Positions 44,401-52,487 of a stretch of DNA of 64,000 nt are shown here, piece after piece. The stretch is from NCBI GenBank assembly GCA_964017045.1, contig OZ024794.1:21749316-21813315 (forward strand), in the 5' to 3' direction. This DNA is from Omphiscola glabra. Lineage: Eukaryota > Mollusca > Gastropoda > Lymnaeidae. The position numbers and the translations under genes are program-made. Position 1 is the first letter of the stretch, and every line of letters begins with the position of its first letter. The notes below the pieces were generated by a model. It was not told the DNA's origin and searched no databases. It saw nothing but the letters and a program-made list of their open reading frames with translations.

Positions 44401-44934
44401 AAATAATTGTAACAAAATAACTGTAAGAAAATAACTGTAACAAAATAATTGTAAAAAAATAATTGTAACAAAATAACTGTAACAAAATAATTGTAACAAA
44501 ATAATTGTAACAAAATAATTGTAACAAAATAATTGTAACAAAATAATTGTAAAAAAAAAATTGAACATAAATATATAAATAAATCACAACTAACAAGCAA
44601 TGTATATTGTTTGGCGCAAAATCAAATGAGACTATATAAACAGATCTTGAATGACACACGTTAAGACCTACCGTGCACAACCAGGGTGACATTCCTGTTG
44701 TATATACTTCAATGACACACGTTAAGACTCACCGTGCACAACCAGGGTGACATTCCTGACCTGAATAGGGTCGGTGTTGATTTGACATTGGTACTTTCCC
44801 GAGTCACTCGGCTCTACTTTCCTGATGTGGAGGTTCCATTCCTTCACGTAAGGCCTCTCTAAGCTAATCCTTTCGTCGGACACGATCCGTCTGTCTTCAA
44901 AGGTCAAGGTCTTCTTCCCGCTTACCCACACCAC
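20235..44934 (-). CDS. Lachesin/IgLON-like Ig-domain cell-adhesion protein (5' partial)
   Basis: Five well-supported exons plus one optional linker exon give up to 341 codons. Order: second half of Ig1 (WVSGKK, WNLHIRKVEPSDSGKYQCQI), Ig2 (PPKIIEQLSSPPTVSVREWE, VELVCNVTGIPTPKVSWYR, KYECLAFNNV), Ig3 (PPEVRLPNRKLGQTKG, STILECEITAYPQILSVWKR, FGEYECYAHNLLGDDSEK), a Thr/Pro/His linker and a hydrophobic GPI-type tail. Three Ig domains with DPIQVRNVTL, PP at each inter-domain joint and a GPI tail are the lachesin/IgLON plan; such proteins act on the neuronal and epithelial surface in homophilic adhesion. Sequons NVT, NVT and NVS are present. The signal peptide and first half of Ig1 were not found. 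Introns reach 18.7 kb and are packed with minisatellites and MITEs. Confidence 0.88.
20404..20458. repeat. (AT)n microsatellite
   Basis: About 55 bp of uninterrupted AT repeat, 42-96 bases upstream of the lachesin terminal exon in the gene's orientation, near the likely branch-point region. Confidence 0.95.
20572..20723. mobile_element. MITE, GCGTAG-type (hAT-like), copy 2
   Basis: Termini are CAGAGGCATAACTGGG and CGTTCCTACGCCTCTG (inverted). An exact 8-bp duplication, TGTGTACC, lies at 20564-20571 and 20724-20731. 152 bp, non-coding. Confidence 0.87.
22072..22437. repeat. Interspersed repeat family, copy 1
   Basis: About 365 bp from CACTTCGCTTTTG to CATCAGAATATT match, with scattered differences, the copy at 58262-59352 (for example GTCAACC.ATCGAGCTGAAAC and GGCACATAGACTC are shared). 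No inverted ends or coding frame seen. It may be a LINE 3' tail. Confidence 0.7.
22797..22910 (-). CDS. Lachesin-like optional linker exon (Thr/Pro/His-rich)
   Basis: After the acceptor GGCATCAG, the phase-1 frame reads ETPKPEPKTTTTIKPTWHQN then VDQRNGHHHSNNGENQIRG. With the weak donor CGGG|GTGTTG the exon is 114 bp and phase 1-1, so it can be included or skipped. A better-looking donor 10 bases on (CCT|GTAGGT) would shift the frame, and reading straight through reaches a TAG at 22783-22785, giving a form without a GPI signal. The composition suits the stalk between Ig3 and the anchor. The acceptor is only moderate. Confidence 0.55.
23084..23538. repeat. Minisatellite, about 43-bp units
   Basis: Around eleven units of the form GAGAGGTCCTTAACACGACA, ACCC, then AATCCCCCATCCCC. 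It directly adjoins the 22-bp array next to the Ig3 exon. Confidence 0.9.
23539..23712. repeat. Minisatellite, about 22-bp units, beside Ig3 splice donor
   Basis: Around eight units of CTACGTGCAAGGGCCTGGAC type. On the - strand each unit reads CACGTAGTTGTCCAGGCC, closely matching the junction CACG|GTGAGTGGTCCAGACC of the adjacent Ig3 exon. The array begins a few bases inside the intron. Confidence 0.9.
23719..24003 (-). CDS. Lachesin-like exon: complete Ig3 domain
   Basis: The acceptor is TCCTCTCAAAG and the donor CACG|GTGAGT. The 285-bp phase 1-1 exon encodes FPPEVRLPNRKLGQTKGKST, ILECEITAYPQILSVWKRNG and, after a hydrophilic loop, LSLRIQSVQDEDFGEYECYA and HNLLGDDSEKMLLHG. The Cys pair, the Trp and the D-x-G-x-Y-x-C motif of an I-set Ig domain are all present. 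LPNRKLGQTKG is the typical start of lachesin Ig3. Confidence 0.93.
24096..24281. mobile_element. SPIN-like hAT MITE, copy 1
   Basis: Ends are CAGTGGTTCTCAAACATCCT and AGGTTGAGAACCGCTG (inverted). The inner sequence has the features I recall of SPIN elements (GCGACCCTTTAATA, TTTTCCGATGGTCTTAGGCG, GGGGTCGCGACCCACAG). The flanking 8-mers agree at 5 positions only. It lies 92 bases upstream of the Ig3 exon in the gene's orientation. Confidence 0.82.
24999..25127 (-). CDS. Lachesin-like exon: second half of Ig2
   Basis: The acceptor is GGTGTTGCAG and the donor GAAT|GTAAGT. The exon encodes LIGNEGEVLVIHNVSRYCDD, KYECLAFNNVDPVATREIRV and HVE. L-x-I-x-x-V-x-R and Y-x-C-x-A-x-N-x-V are the lachesin/IgLON Ig2 pattern. 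An extra Cys stands four residues before the domain's second core Cys (YCDDKYEC), where family members usually have a Gly-containing turn. Confidence 0.92.
25554..25840. repeat. Minisatellite, 23-24-bp units, beside Ig2 splice donor
   Basis: Around twelve units of GAAAAGTCCATTGGAAAGTC type. On the - strand the first intron bases, GTAAGTCTTTTTGGACTTTC, resemble the unit GTGGACTTTTCTTTGGACTTTC, so the array seems to have grown from the start of the intron. Confidence 0.92.
25844..26011 (-). CDS. Lachesin-like exon: first half of Ig2
   Basis: The acceptor is CCTCTCTCACAG and the donor AAAC|GTAAGT. The exon encodes EPPKIIEQLSSPPTVSVREW, ETVELVCNVTGIPTPKVSWY and RVSSGLMEGDDAGAKK. The B-strand Cys, G-x-P-x-P and core Trp of Ig2 are present; PPKI is the conserved Ig1-Ig2 joint. 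Phase 1 at both ends fits the neighbouring exons. Confidence 0.93.
26012..26321 (-). other. Intron stretch between Ig2 acceptor and satellite
   Basis: About 310 bp of AT-rich sequence with nothing recognisable. Confidence 0.5.
26322..32301. repeat. 24-bp satellite array, about 6 kb
   Basis: About 249 units of TGTGATGACTTTACTGTCTT plus ATAA, with variants carrying ACCGGC in place of ACTGTC and a common GAAGTGATGACCTGACC form. The unit is a multiple of 3, which explains long open frames reading VMTLLSYN; these are not genes. Within it, 26.8-29.28 kb and 29.28-31.75 kb are near-identical 2,472-bp blocks. Units at the right end (from about 32160) are the most diverged. It sits in the 18.7-kb lachesin intron. 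Confidence 0.97.
32302..32823 (-). other. Intron stretch, no gene
   Basis: Non-repetitive sequence with a C-rich patch near 32630-32760; no splice-bounded open frame seen. Confidence 0.4.
32824..32985. repeat. Minisatellite, 39-bp units
   Basis: Four units of CAGACGGGCAGACCATACTA then TCGCAGGAGAGACTACAAG, almost identical to one another. Confidence 0.93.
32986..33798 (-). other. Intron stretch, no gene
   Basis: No supported coding sequence or repeat; a T/C-rich tract lies at about 33530-33570. Confidence 0.4.
33799..33918. repeat. Minisatellite, about 38-bp units
   Basis: Three units of CCAACCAAACCCTTCGGAGA then TATAAGTTGTGAACTATG. Confidence 0.88.
34458..35256. repeat. 16-bp TG-rich minisatellite, about 50 units
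   Basis: Units TGTGTTTGTGTGTGCC and TGTGTTTGTGTGCGCC. Because 16 is not a multiple of 3, all frames stay open over a 48-base super-period, giving Cys/Val-rich or His/Thr-rich open frames on both strands. Those are not taken as genes. The CG-containing variant increases towards 35.0-35.25 kb. Confidence 0.96.
35449..35646. mobile_element. hAT-type MITE with GTTTCCCAAA ends
   Basis: Ends are CAGTGTTTCCCAAAGTG and CGTTTGGGAAACACTG (inverted). Flanking 8-mers CCTCAATG and CCTTAATG match at 7 of 8. Confidence 0.8.
35752..35822. mobile_element. Very short GCGTAG-type MITE, 71 bp
   Basis: Ends are CAGTAGCGTAGATAGG and TTCCTACGCCACTG (inverted). Flanking CTTACAAT and CTCACCAT match at 6 of 8. Little remains between the ends. 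Confidence 0.68.
37162..37360. mobile_element. SPIN-like hAT MITE, copy 2, exact target duplication
   Basis: Begins CAGCGGTTCTCAACCTGTGG and ends in a degraded inverted form (GAGAACTACTG). Exact 8-bp duplication GGTTAGAC at 37154-37161 and 37361-37368. 199 bp, inserted in a short GGTTAG-rich stretch. Confidence 0.9.
37361..38139 (-). other. Intron stretch, no gene
   Basis: AT-rich with an A run near 37770-37797 and (AT)n near 37985; no exon. Confidence 0.4.
38140..38440 (-). mobile_element. LINE 3' fragment: C-terminal zinc-knuckle region
   Basis: On the - strand, HIECPLCRTGADETEQHLYL then TC forms a C-x2-C-x9-H-x4-C knuckle like the one after the reverse transcriptase in several LINE groups. 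After a frameshift come LSQYRKHIWHHRL-like residues. It is a decayed fragment. Confidence 0.65.
38441..39495 (-). other. Intron stretch, no gene
   Basis: Mostly single-copy in appearance; GC-rich around 38810-39120. No exon supported. Confidence 0.4.
39496..39662. mobile_element. MITE, GCGTAG-type (hAT-like), copy 3
   Basis: Ends are CAGTGGCGTAGCGAGC and CTCACTACGCCACTG. Exact 8-bp duplication GCTGTACC at 39488-39495 and 39663-39670. It is the 1296-1480 element in opposite orientation, sharing GCGCCCGGGGCA and CATTTGGCGCC. A 21-bp minisatellite starts right after it. Confidence 0.9.
39668..39876. repeat. Minisatellite, 21-bp units, about 10
   Basis: Units CCATCCTTCCTCTAGACGTT plus A, nearly identical. 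The first unit uses the ACC of the MITE target duplication, so the array and the insertion site touch. Confidence 0.93.
40122..40530. repeat. Minisatellite, 41-bp units, 10 copies
   Basis: Units TCCCTGTCGTTACGATGTAT then CTTTGCTCCATATCTGTTTAC with A/T and A/G variants. Open frames across it are a by-product. Confidence 0.95.
40531..41650 (-). other. Intron stretch, no gene
   Basis: No supported exon; short G/T-rich tract at about 40805-40825. Confidence 0.4.
41655..43545 (-). pseudogene. Dead non-LTR retrotransposon, 5' truncated
   Basis: Reading down the - strand: GKAAGVDNIPVELMK (43.5 kb), WLTGEWAKSWTQSLIITLPK, EEQAGFRHGRSTTEQI, HVFVDFKKALDRV, GVRQGCLLSPTLFNIF, LRFADDID (catalytic box), SFKYLGTIFSEEGSNPE, then LYACESWTLTAELESKIKAM, KCKLKWFGHVIRKQGLAK and a Gly/Arg-rich tail. 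The 3' end is a short (TGA)n run near 41660-41675. Damage: a frameshift near 43435, a Trp-to-stop change at DRV, an about 157-bp internal tandem duplication (42048-42345), and a SPIN-like insertion after FADDID. The 5' side stops where a 44-bp minisatellite begins. The LINE clade is not assigned. Confidence 0.88.
42617..42812. mobile_element. SPIN-like hAT MITE, copy 3, inside the LINE
   Basis: Ends are CAGTGGTTCTCAACCTTCCT and CAGGTTGAGAACCGCTG. Exact 8-bp duplication GTCTATAT at 42609-42616 and 42813-42820. Removing it with one duplication copy restores the LINE frame across FADDID and GLAGSEEEQANL, so the SPIN-like copy is younger than the LINE insertion. Confidence 0.93.
43540..43900. repeat. 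Minisatellite, about 44-bp units, 8 copies
   Basis: Units ACACATAAGGTCTTGAGACA then GTCACACGCACTACTGCAGTA. The first unit shares CACATAAGGTCTTGAGACAG with the coding sequence at the truncated end of the LINE, so the array probably grew from the LINE edge. Confidence 0.9.
43901..44235 (-). other. Intron stretch, no gene
   Basis: 335 bp without recognisable features. Confidence 0.4.
44236..44566. repeat. Minisatellite, 14-bp units, about 23 copies
   Basis: Units AATAATTGTAACAA with C/T and C/G variants. Open frames on the - strand with FCYNYFVTII pattern are a by-product. Confidence 0.94.
44649..44760. repeat. Tandem duplication of the Ig1 exon end and its splice donor
   Basis: About 48 bases (AATGACACACGTTAAGAC, then CACCGTGCACAACCAGGGTG) occur twice, 61 bases apart. 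The second copy is the true exon end with donor CACG|GTGAGT; the outer copy carries CACG|GTAGGT, also a plausible donor. Confidence 0.9.
44733..44934 (-). CDS. Lachesin-like exon: second half of Ig1
   Basis: The acceptor is GTTCTTTTAG and the donor CACG|GTGAGT. The exon encodes VVWVSGKKTLTFEDRRIVSD, ERISLERPYVKEWNLHIRKV, EPSDSGKYQCQINTDPIQVR and NVTLVVHG. The core Trp, the W-x-L-x-I strand, D-S-G-x-Y-x-C and the NTDP motif are those of lachesin-type Ig1. The B-strand Cys must come from an upstream exon not found here. Confidence 0.93.
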
Positions 44935-45002
44935 CTAAAAGAACGTTAAAAAAAAAACAAAATCATGAGTCCCATTTACCAAACTGTTAATTTATTGTAC
45001 AA

Positions 45003-45145
45003 CATTAGACATTAGTTGTTAGCATTGTACAACAGTAGACATTCGTTTTTATCATTGTACAACAGTAGACATTAGTTGTTAGCACTGTACAACAGCAGAC
45101 ATTCGTTGTTAGCACTGTACAACAGCAGACATTCGTTGTTAAAGT
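45003..45145. repeat. Minisatellite, 30-bp units, 5 copies
   Basis: Units AACAGTAGACATTAGTTGTT then AGCACTGTAC with small changes; starts about 70 bases upstream of the Ig1 exon in the gene's orientation. Confidence 0.88.
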
Positions 45146-45399
45146 AACAGCTGCGATACCAGTATCCTGGAGATGATTCGGTCATGTGCTGTTTAATAAG
45201 AAAAAAGACCCCCCCCCCCCCCCAATTTCCCCGAAAAAGACCCCAAAAGTTAAATGTTTTATAAAGATATAATTTCAAGGATCAATTACTTGGTGGCTTA
45301 AACATAAATGAAATAGTTTATCCTTCTGATTTCTGAAATAAATTTATCAGAGTTCCTTCGTTTTATAAACTTACTGTATCAGTCAGGGATCACCCGTAA

Positions 45400-45928
45400 A
45401 CTGGATGACCAATACCCTGCATGGTAAGCCGAATCATGATTAGGCCCACACAAAAACACACCAATACCCTGAATGGTAGGCCGAATCATGATTAGGCCCA
45501 CACACAAACACACCAATACCCGGCACGGTAGGCAGAATGCATGATTAGACCCACACACAAACACACCAATACCCAGCACGGTAGGCAGAATGCATGATTA
45601 GACCCACACACAAACACACCAATACCCAGCACGGTAGGCAGAATGCATGATTAGGCCCACACACAAACACACCAATACCCGGCACGGTAGGCAGAATGCA
45701 TGATTAGACCCACACACAAACACACCAATACCCAGCACGGTAGGCAGAATGCATGATTAGACCCACACACAAACACACCAATACCCAGCACGGTAGGCAG
45801 AATGCATGATTAGGCCCACACACAAACACACCAATACCCGGCACGGTAGGCAGAATGCATGATTAGACCCACACACAAACACACCAATACCCGGCACGGT
45901 AGGCAGAATGCAGGATTAGACCCACACA
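45400..45928. repeat. Minisatellite, 53-bp units, about 10 copies
   Basis: Units AATACCCAGCACGGTAGGCA then GAATGCATGATTAGACCCAC and ACACAAACACACC. The first two units are more diverged than the rest. Confidence 0.93.
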
Positions 45929-47507
45929 TAGCCAGCATTCTTTAGTTTTAAGCAGTTGCTGAATTGAGGTCATTTCCGTAACATTTTTACATTCTCCCTT
46001 AAAATTACAAATTTGTAACACCATTAGTTTCATTGCTCGCTATGATAACTTACTGTTTCTTACGGTAAACATCAAAGTAAACGCAGAAAATCTATTTGAG
46101 AGGAAATAAAAAATACCGAGTTTTCAGTGTTGTTTTTCAGGTATCTCTCCGGGGGGGGGGGGGGGGGAGGAGGGGGCACTGCCACCGGAGAAAGTCAACT
46201 GCCCCCGCCCCCCTCGAGAAAAATGTACACAGCAATAAAACGAAATTATTTATTTTTTTAAAATGTCTAAATCGTCCTTTTTATACGATTTTTTAAAAAG
46301 AATAGCAAGTAACTTGTGCCTTTAACCAATGAAATATCGTTACGCTAGATATTTTTGATAATCCGCATTATAAAGGCTAATCTTTTTAGACGCTTACACT
46401 ATAAAGGCTAAGCTTGTTAGAGGCTTACACTATAAAGGCTAAGCTTGTTAGAGGCTTACACTATTCAATTAAAGATATCGTACTGTTTCGAAAAATGGCA
46501 ACTCCTGATGATAAGCCGAGGACTAACTTCACCGTTGTTTCGCATATATTGATATTTTTATTATTTTATTTTTTGCAACCTCACACGTTTAAAGACATCA
46601 ATAACATAGTATTGAACCACATTTACATCATTACAAAGGTCTATAATTTTAATATAGTTCATCACTAAGTATCAAACGAATGAAATCTATATTTCAAATT
46701 ACATTTATTCATAAATGACTACTTTTAAAGTAGGGATAGGCGTTTGTGTTAAATTGTATGACGTCATTATGCTTTAAAAACATTGTTATTAGCCTAATTT
46801 TAAAATGTAGTAGATTCCATTTATGTTGAGTTTGATAAAATAAAAAAAAATAAAAAAAAGAAGATATTAAAAAAAAAAAACAACTTAAGACATAAACGGG
46901 CGCATAAAAATAGTGCACGTGTCAACAATGTTTTATTCAAGTGAATTGTGTTTTTCTTTAAATGTCGTACATTTGGAACGTAGTTCCTTGAATAACAGAG
47001 TTGAAGAACAGCACTTTGCCTACATGTGTTGAATCTCCTTCTGCTTTTTTCTCTTTTCAATGTCAGAATAATTAACAACCCGGCTGACATGTTTGCACAC
47101 ATTTATTATTATTATTTTTGAGATGAGAGTCCAGTAGGGAGCTAAACAATCCCCGTTTTTTGTGAACTGACATTTGTTTTTCATGCCAATTCTATTTTTT
47201 GGGTGGTACTAGTTTTAGTAAAAAAATTTTCTTTCCAAGTCGTCATTAAAAAAACAACATTCTGTGGATTTGATAAAAAATTGTTTTAAAGTTATCGATC
47301 GAAGAGTCAATGTGTAATTTATCTGAAGATATTTATAGTAGTTTGAAATTATAAATAGACATTCCAGTCAAATGAACTTTGGGGAATGATTCCCACGTTC
47401 CATTTCACGACACAAATTCTGAAGTTCTCTGAAAATATCTCATCTCTTTGTAAAGAAAAAGTGACAACTAGGCCGACAACACCATCCGTTCATTTCTACG
47501 CCACTGG
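45929..47507 (-). other. Unassigned stretch, probable intron or upstream DNA
   Basis: A three-copy 32-bp repeat (AAAGGCTAAGCTTGTTAGAG type) lies at about 46374-46465, and a G run at 46150-46168. No exon supported. Confidence 0.4.
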
Positions 47508-47672
47508 CAGAGGCGTAGCTAGAGTATTTAGCGCGTGGGGGGGGGGACAAGATTCATTTTTACGTCCACTCAACTCCGAAACCCTTTATTTTAATTAATG
47601 TAATACCATCGAACCCAGTCTAGTCTGGCACTCGGGGAATCTGCCCCTTCTGCCCCTTTGGCTACGCCTCTG
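47508..47672. mobile_element. MITE, GCGTAG-type (hAT-like), copy 4
   Basis: Ends are CAGAGGCGTAGCTAGAG and TTGGCTACGCCTCTG. Flanking 8-mers GCCACTGG and GCCCCTGG match at 7 of 8. The left flank, TTCTACGCCACTGG, is itself like the end of another such element. Confidence 0.83.
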
Positions 47673-48736
47673 GCCCCTGGCGATGCCCACCCAAAAATCT
47701 GAAATCCCCCACTCCCCGATGCCATTGTCTAAAAGAAGCACTGCTAAGGTTATATATGAGAACAGTAAGGATATCAATCACAGAAGCCACACGAAGCTAA
47801 TAATAGATGTTTTATCATTCATCGCTATATTTTATCATCCCACTATGTTTCCAATGTCAACAAACAATTTATTACTTTCTATAATCCACAATGCAAGCCT
47901 GAAAGCACCACTTTTTCTATCTCCATAAATTTCGTCCGTGCTCAGAAAATCTGGCCGGCTTCTACTTGTACAGCAGTCGGTAATGGCGCTCAGCGCTCTC
48001 TGTGCCTAAACAGATCTCGTCCTTTCCCATAATTTGTTCATCCCATCCATCTCAAGATCATGATATTCCATTTTGTAATTTAGTTGCACGAATACAGTTT
48101 TGTAATACCCGGATGTTCCATTTCATTCCTTATTTACTGGTCAGTATGAAATCTACGGTATCGCATATTGGGCAGAAACGAGACTTAAGAATAAATATTG
48201 AAGCAACGCATTCTGAACACAAAGTCAATCTGTGTAGAGCACAAACATAAAATTGAAAAGTTTCCTTTGAAAAATACCCAGCAACACGTCTAATCACTGC
48301 AGGAAGATTTTAGTGGTTTAAAAAAACACACACAAACCATATTTTCATGGGAGCCCTACACTTATCATTGCATTTTATGGAAGTGCTTCTCAAAGTGGTG
48401 GAAAGTTTGAGAGGCACTGCTCCTAGGACCCATTACAGCCATGATTGCATCTATTATAAATACTTGTGAAAGTGTCATGGTGCCTTTTGGTAATATAACT
48501 TCAATGGTTCATTTATCATACTATTGGCATTTACTCAATGAGATTGAGCACATCAACATAATTTTACCCCACTTCCCCTCCCAGCTTAAGTCTGCTGTAG
48601 AATGATGACGTAAACAAAACCTCGTCCCTTACAAAATCTTTAATCTATGATTCTTATTTCCGCACCTCTGACGTTAGCAAATACTTTCTAAAACTATTTA
48701 CTGTTTTCCTCAAAGGCTATCGCATGTAAGACCACT
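47673..48736 (-). other. Unassigned stretch
   Basis: No exon, RNA gene or clear repeat recognised. Confidence 0.4.
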
Positions 48737-49515
48737 GCCTTGGGTGGAATGTTAGCCTACTGCCTTGGGGGTATGTTAGCCTACTGCCTTGGGGGGTATG
48801 TTAGCCTACTGCCTTGGGGGTATGTTAGCCTACTGCCTTGGGGGGTATGTTAGCCCACTGCCTTGGGTGGTAGGTTATCCTACTGCCTTGGGGGTATGTT
48901 ATACTACTGCCTTGGGTGGTATGTTATCCTACTGCCTTGGGGGTATGTTAGCCTACTGCCTTGGGTGGTATGTTAGCCTACTGCCTTGGGGGTATGTTAG
49001 CCTACTGCCTTGGGGGTATGTTAGCCTACTGCCTTGGGGGTATGTTAGCCTACTGCCTTGGGTGGTATGTTAGCCTACTGCCTTGGGGGTATGTTAGCCT
49101 ACTGCCTTGGGTGGTATGTTAGCCTACTGCCTTGGGGGTATGTTATACTACTGCCTTGGGTGGTATGTTATCCTACTGCCTTGGGGGGGTATGTTAGCCT
49201 ACTGCCTTGGGTGGTATGTTAGCCTACTGCCTTGGGGGTATGTTAGCCTACTGCCTTGGGTGGTATGTTATCCTACTGCCTTGGGTGGTATGTTATCCTA
49301 CTGCCTTGGGGGTATGTTAGCCTACTGCCTTGGGGGGTATGTTATACTACTGCCTTGGGTGGTATGTTATCCTACTGCCTTGGGGGTATGTTAGCCTACT
49401 GCCTTGGGTGGTATGTTAGCCTACTGCCTTGGGGGTATGTTAGCCTACTGCCTTGGAGGTATGTTAGCCTACTGCCTTGGGGGTATGTTAGCATACCGCC
49501 TGGGGGGGTATGTTG
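48737..49515. repeat. Minisatellite, about 25-bp units, about 31 copies
   Basis: Units CCTACTGCCTTGGGGGTATG then TTAG, with GGGTGGT and GGGGGG variants; the G-run length varies from unit to unit. Edge units (48720-48740 and 49490-49560) are more diverged. Confidence 0.94.
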
Positions 49516-51834
49516 GCCCACTGCCTTGGACGGAATGCTAGACCACTGCCTTAGGCGGTAACGTTTATTTGTGTGGCAAAAACAAATTAAATATATAGCA
49601 GTGGAATATCTAATTATTTACTTAGCATATTTGCACAAAATAAGAGAATTCGCCATGGATTAATAACGAACAACAAATTCTACCAAAAAATAGATATACA
49701 ATTGTAACTAATATGAGGATAGGTGCTTGTACTGAGCCATACGAAGTGTAGAAGGAACTCTTTTTGAATTGAGGATAAGATCATTTTATATTATGATAAA
49801 GCAAAACATGACCAGGCAATAGGGTTGAAGTAACTGTTGAAAATGGATTGTTTTGGTGTTATGCTCATAGTGACATTCATCGCCATAACAATATTTATAT
49901 AAGCTTTTTCAGCGTAACTAGCATTTTCCAAAAAATAATTTTTTAAAAAAATCTGTAAAAAAAAAAAAATGAAACCATGCTTCAAAAAAGATGTTATGTG
50001 GACAACATGTTTACGTCATATTTCCAAGTGAATGAACTTTAGCTGACCCCAAGTTTGGTACCGCATTAGGGTGTGGCTAACTAAATATAGGCTCTCTTGA
50101 CCTTGTTTACAACTTATAGTTAGTATTATTAGAATCCTGTTGAAAAATCGAGAGAAATCAGGAAAGGAAAACAACGTGTAAGCCCTTTCTAGAAATATCA
50201 GTAAACAGACTATAAAATGAAGAGAGATATTTTTGGAGGATTCGCTATTACGCTAGAGATTGGCTATACGAGACAGAGTTTTTTTTACTAACATTTGATG
50301 TGCGTGTGTAGATTTCTTTTTCATCATTTTACCTTTTACCACATTGTATCTTCTTCAACATTGTACCGGTACAAGCCAATCATTATACTGTATGTCAATA
50401 GCTTTAATTTCCTTTTGATTTCATATTTCATTATTAACTTAATAAAATTTGTTAACAGTAATTAGCCCTCGTTTGAGGAGCGTTTTCATTGTTACTTTAT
50501 TTAACATATGGTATCGTCTTTTGCTGTGTAAAGTTTTAGAACGAGCCATATACTTCAATAAGAGATTAATTTCTCCATACGGATAACAGTACGTAACAAA
50601 ATTTTATAATTTTAATGAATCAATAATCTACGGTTAGTAAAATTAACTTTTGACATAACAATTGAGTACTAAAATGTATCTTTAGAATATTTTTTTATTA
50701 ACTTTAAATTTATGTTACACTTTAAATGTTGATAACTGGGGAGGGGACAGATTATATAGTAAGTACCCCCCCCCCACACCCGTCCAGATCCGCAACTGCT
50801 CATTGCAGCAGTTCTATCCTAACAAGGTCATCTTGTCTTCAGGCTTTTGTATTAACAAAATTCCTCGGAATAATGCACATAACATGAACTAGATCCTGGC
50901 TGTCCACGCTCTTGTGTGTCACACGTCCCCCCACCCAACTCTATACCACCCCCAGTCCCCCAACACTAACCCCCCCCCCTCATCCAACAAATCTGCACAG
51001 TCGGTCTGTACGGTGATCACTTTCAATCCACATGGAAATGCAATAGATTTCTCTTCCCTGATGACCTTGGTGACCTTGACTGACTCCCTACAGACTGATA
51101 TGATACGTCGAGTCTTGAGCCGATTTTTCTTACTTTTGGCAATGAGTCATCAGGATTTGATTGGAGCTATGAATGGGGTTAGGGGAGGGGGGGGGTCGGA
51201 GGACGAAACGGAAATAACATAAGTGCAAACTGGCCGGTGGCCTACGAAAAAAAGAAAATACGAATAAGTAGGGATAAAACTCTATGTTCGCCCAAAAGTC
51301 CCATTGAGGGCGACAACAGAGGCGCCAATGCAGGCACACGCCCAGGGGCTCTACAGGCAGCGACCAAGTGCCTTTGTTCACTTATTCCGGTCATACCACA
51401 CAGACGGGGTTATTGCCGCTGATAATTAGTTCTATGCGCCATCATACCAGGGGGGACAGAAGCACACATGGGAGGGGGCAACCATGGGTACATGATGCAC
51501 TCAGAAATTGTTCCATTATTGTATGAGTATGTGAACTTGTGTGTCTGTGTGTGTCTTTATTTCTGTGTGCCTGGTTGTGTTTCAGCTGAATAAAGTTGAG
51601 TTGGCTTGTTCAAAACAAACACAAAGAGCCAACACCACCAACTTCACTTGGGTTGGTGGACTTAAGGGGGAGGTCATGAGAAAGTTGAAAACGGTACCCG
51701 TAAATACACAATATACCCATAGTCAATAGATGAAACCATAGGTAGGCAGGTGCCCGTGACTAAAAACATAACTATGTGGCTTATGATATCAAGTAAAACA
51801 TACCCAATTGGCTTGAACATAAATGGAAACATAC
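49516..51834 (-). other. Unassigned stretch
   Basis: AT-rich to about 50730, then C-rich tracts at 50767-50985 and a non-repetitive part to 51720. No supported exon. Confidence 0.4.
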
Positions 51835-52115
51835 GTACGTGGCTAATGACACCAAGGGAAACATACCCAGGTAGATTATGACATCAAGGAAAACATACCA
51901 TGGTGGATTATGACATCAAGGGAAACATACCCACGTGGATTATGACATCAAGGGAAACATACCCAGGTGGATTATGACATCAAAGGAAACATACCCAGAT
52001 GGATTATGACATCAAGGGAAACATACCCAGGTGGATTATGACATCAAAGGAAAAATACCCATGTGGATTATGACATCAAGGGAAACATACCCAGGTGGAT
52101 TATGACATCAAGGGA
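51835..52115. repeat. Minisatellite, about 32-bp units, 9 copies
   Basis: Units ACCCAGGTGGATTATGACAT then CAAGGGAAACAT, with the outer units diverged. Confidence 0.92.
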
Positions 52116-52487
52116 AACAAACATAGGAGGCTTTTACCCAGATGACCGAAAGTCCTTCTATGTGTGCGCCTCATTTGTACACAAAAAAGGTATCACTTTT
52201 CTTTTACATCAGGGATCCCCATCTCGCACGAGGCCCTTCAGGTAATTGAATGGGCCCCCCATGAACAGTTAGTGGTTTCCCCTGGTCTTTAAGAGAACAC
52301 AAACGTAAGAGAGAAAATTCCAAAATATGCTCTCTTTATAAATATGGCTCTTCAATGTGGTCATAATTCATCTAACACTTTGTTTTATGGAGATGAGGAT
52401 GTTTATGAACGATGACATTCAGTCGAAATGTTTTTTGTCATTGCTGTCTTGACCAATGAATTGCAATAATCATGTGTGAACTAAATT

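Noticed and set aside
44077..44692. Aromatic-rich - strand open frames of 163 codons
   Set aside because: Translation of a 14-bp AT-rich minisatellite.
45400..45928. Regular array that might be mistaken for a CRISPR
   Set aside because: Units are directly abutting 53-bp repeats with no unique spacers, in an animal genome.
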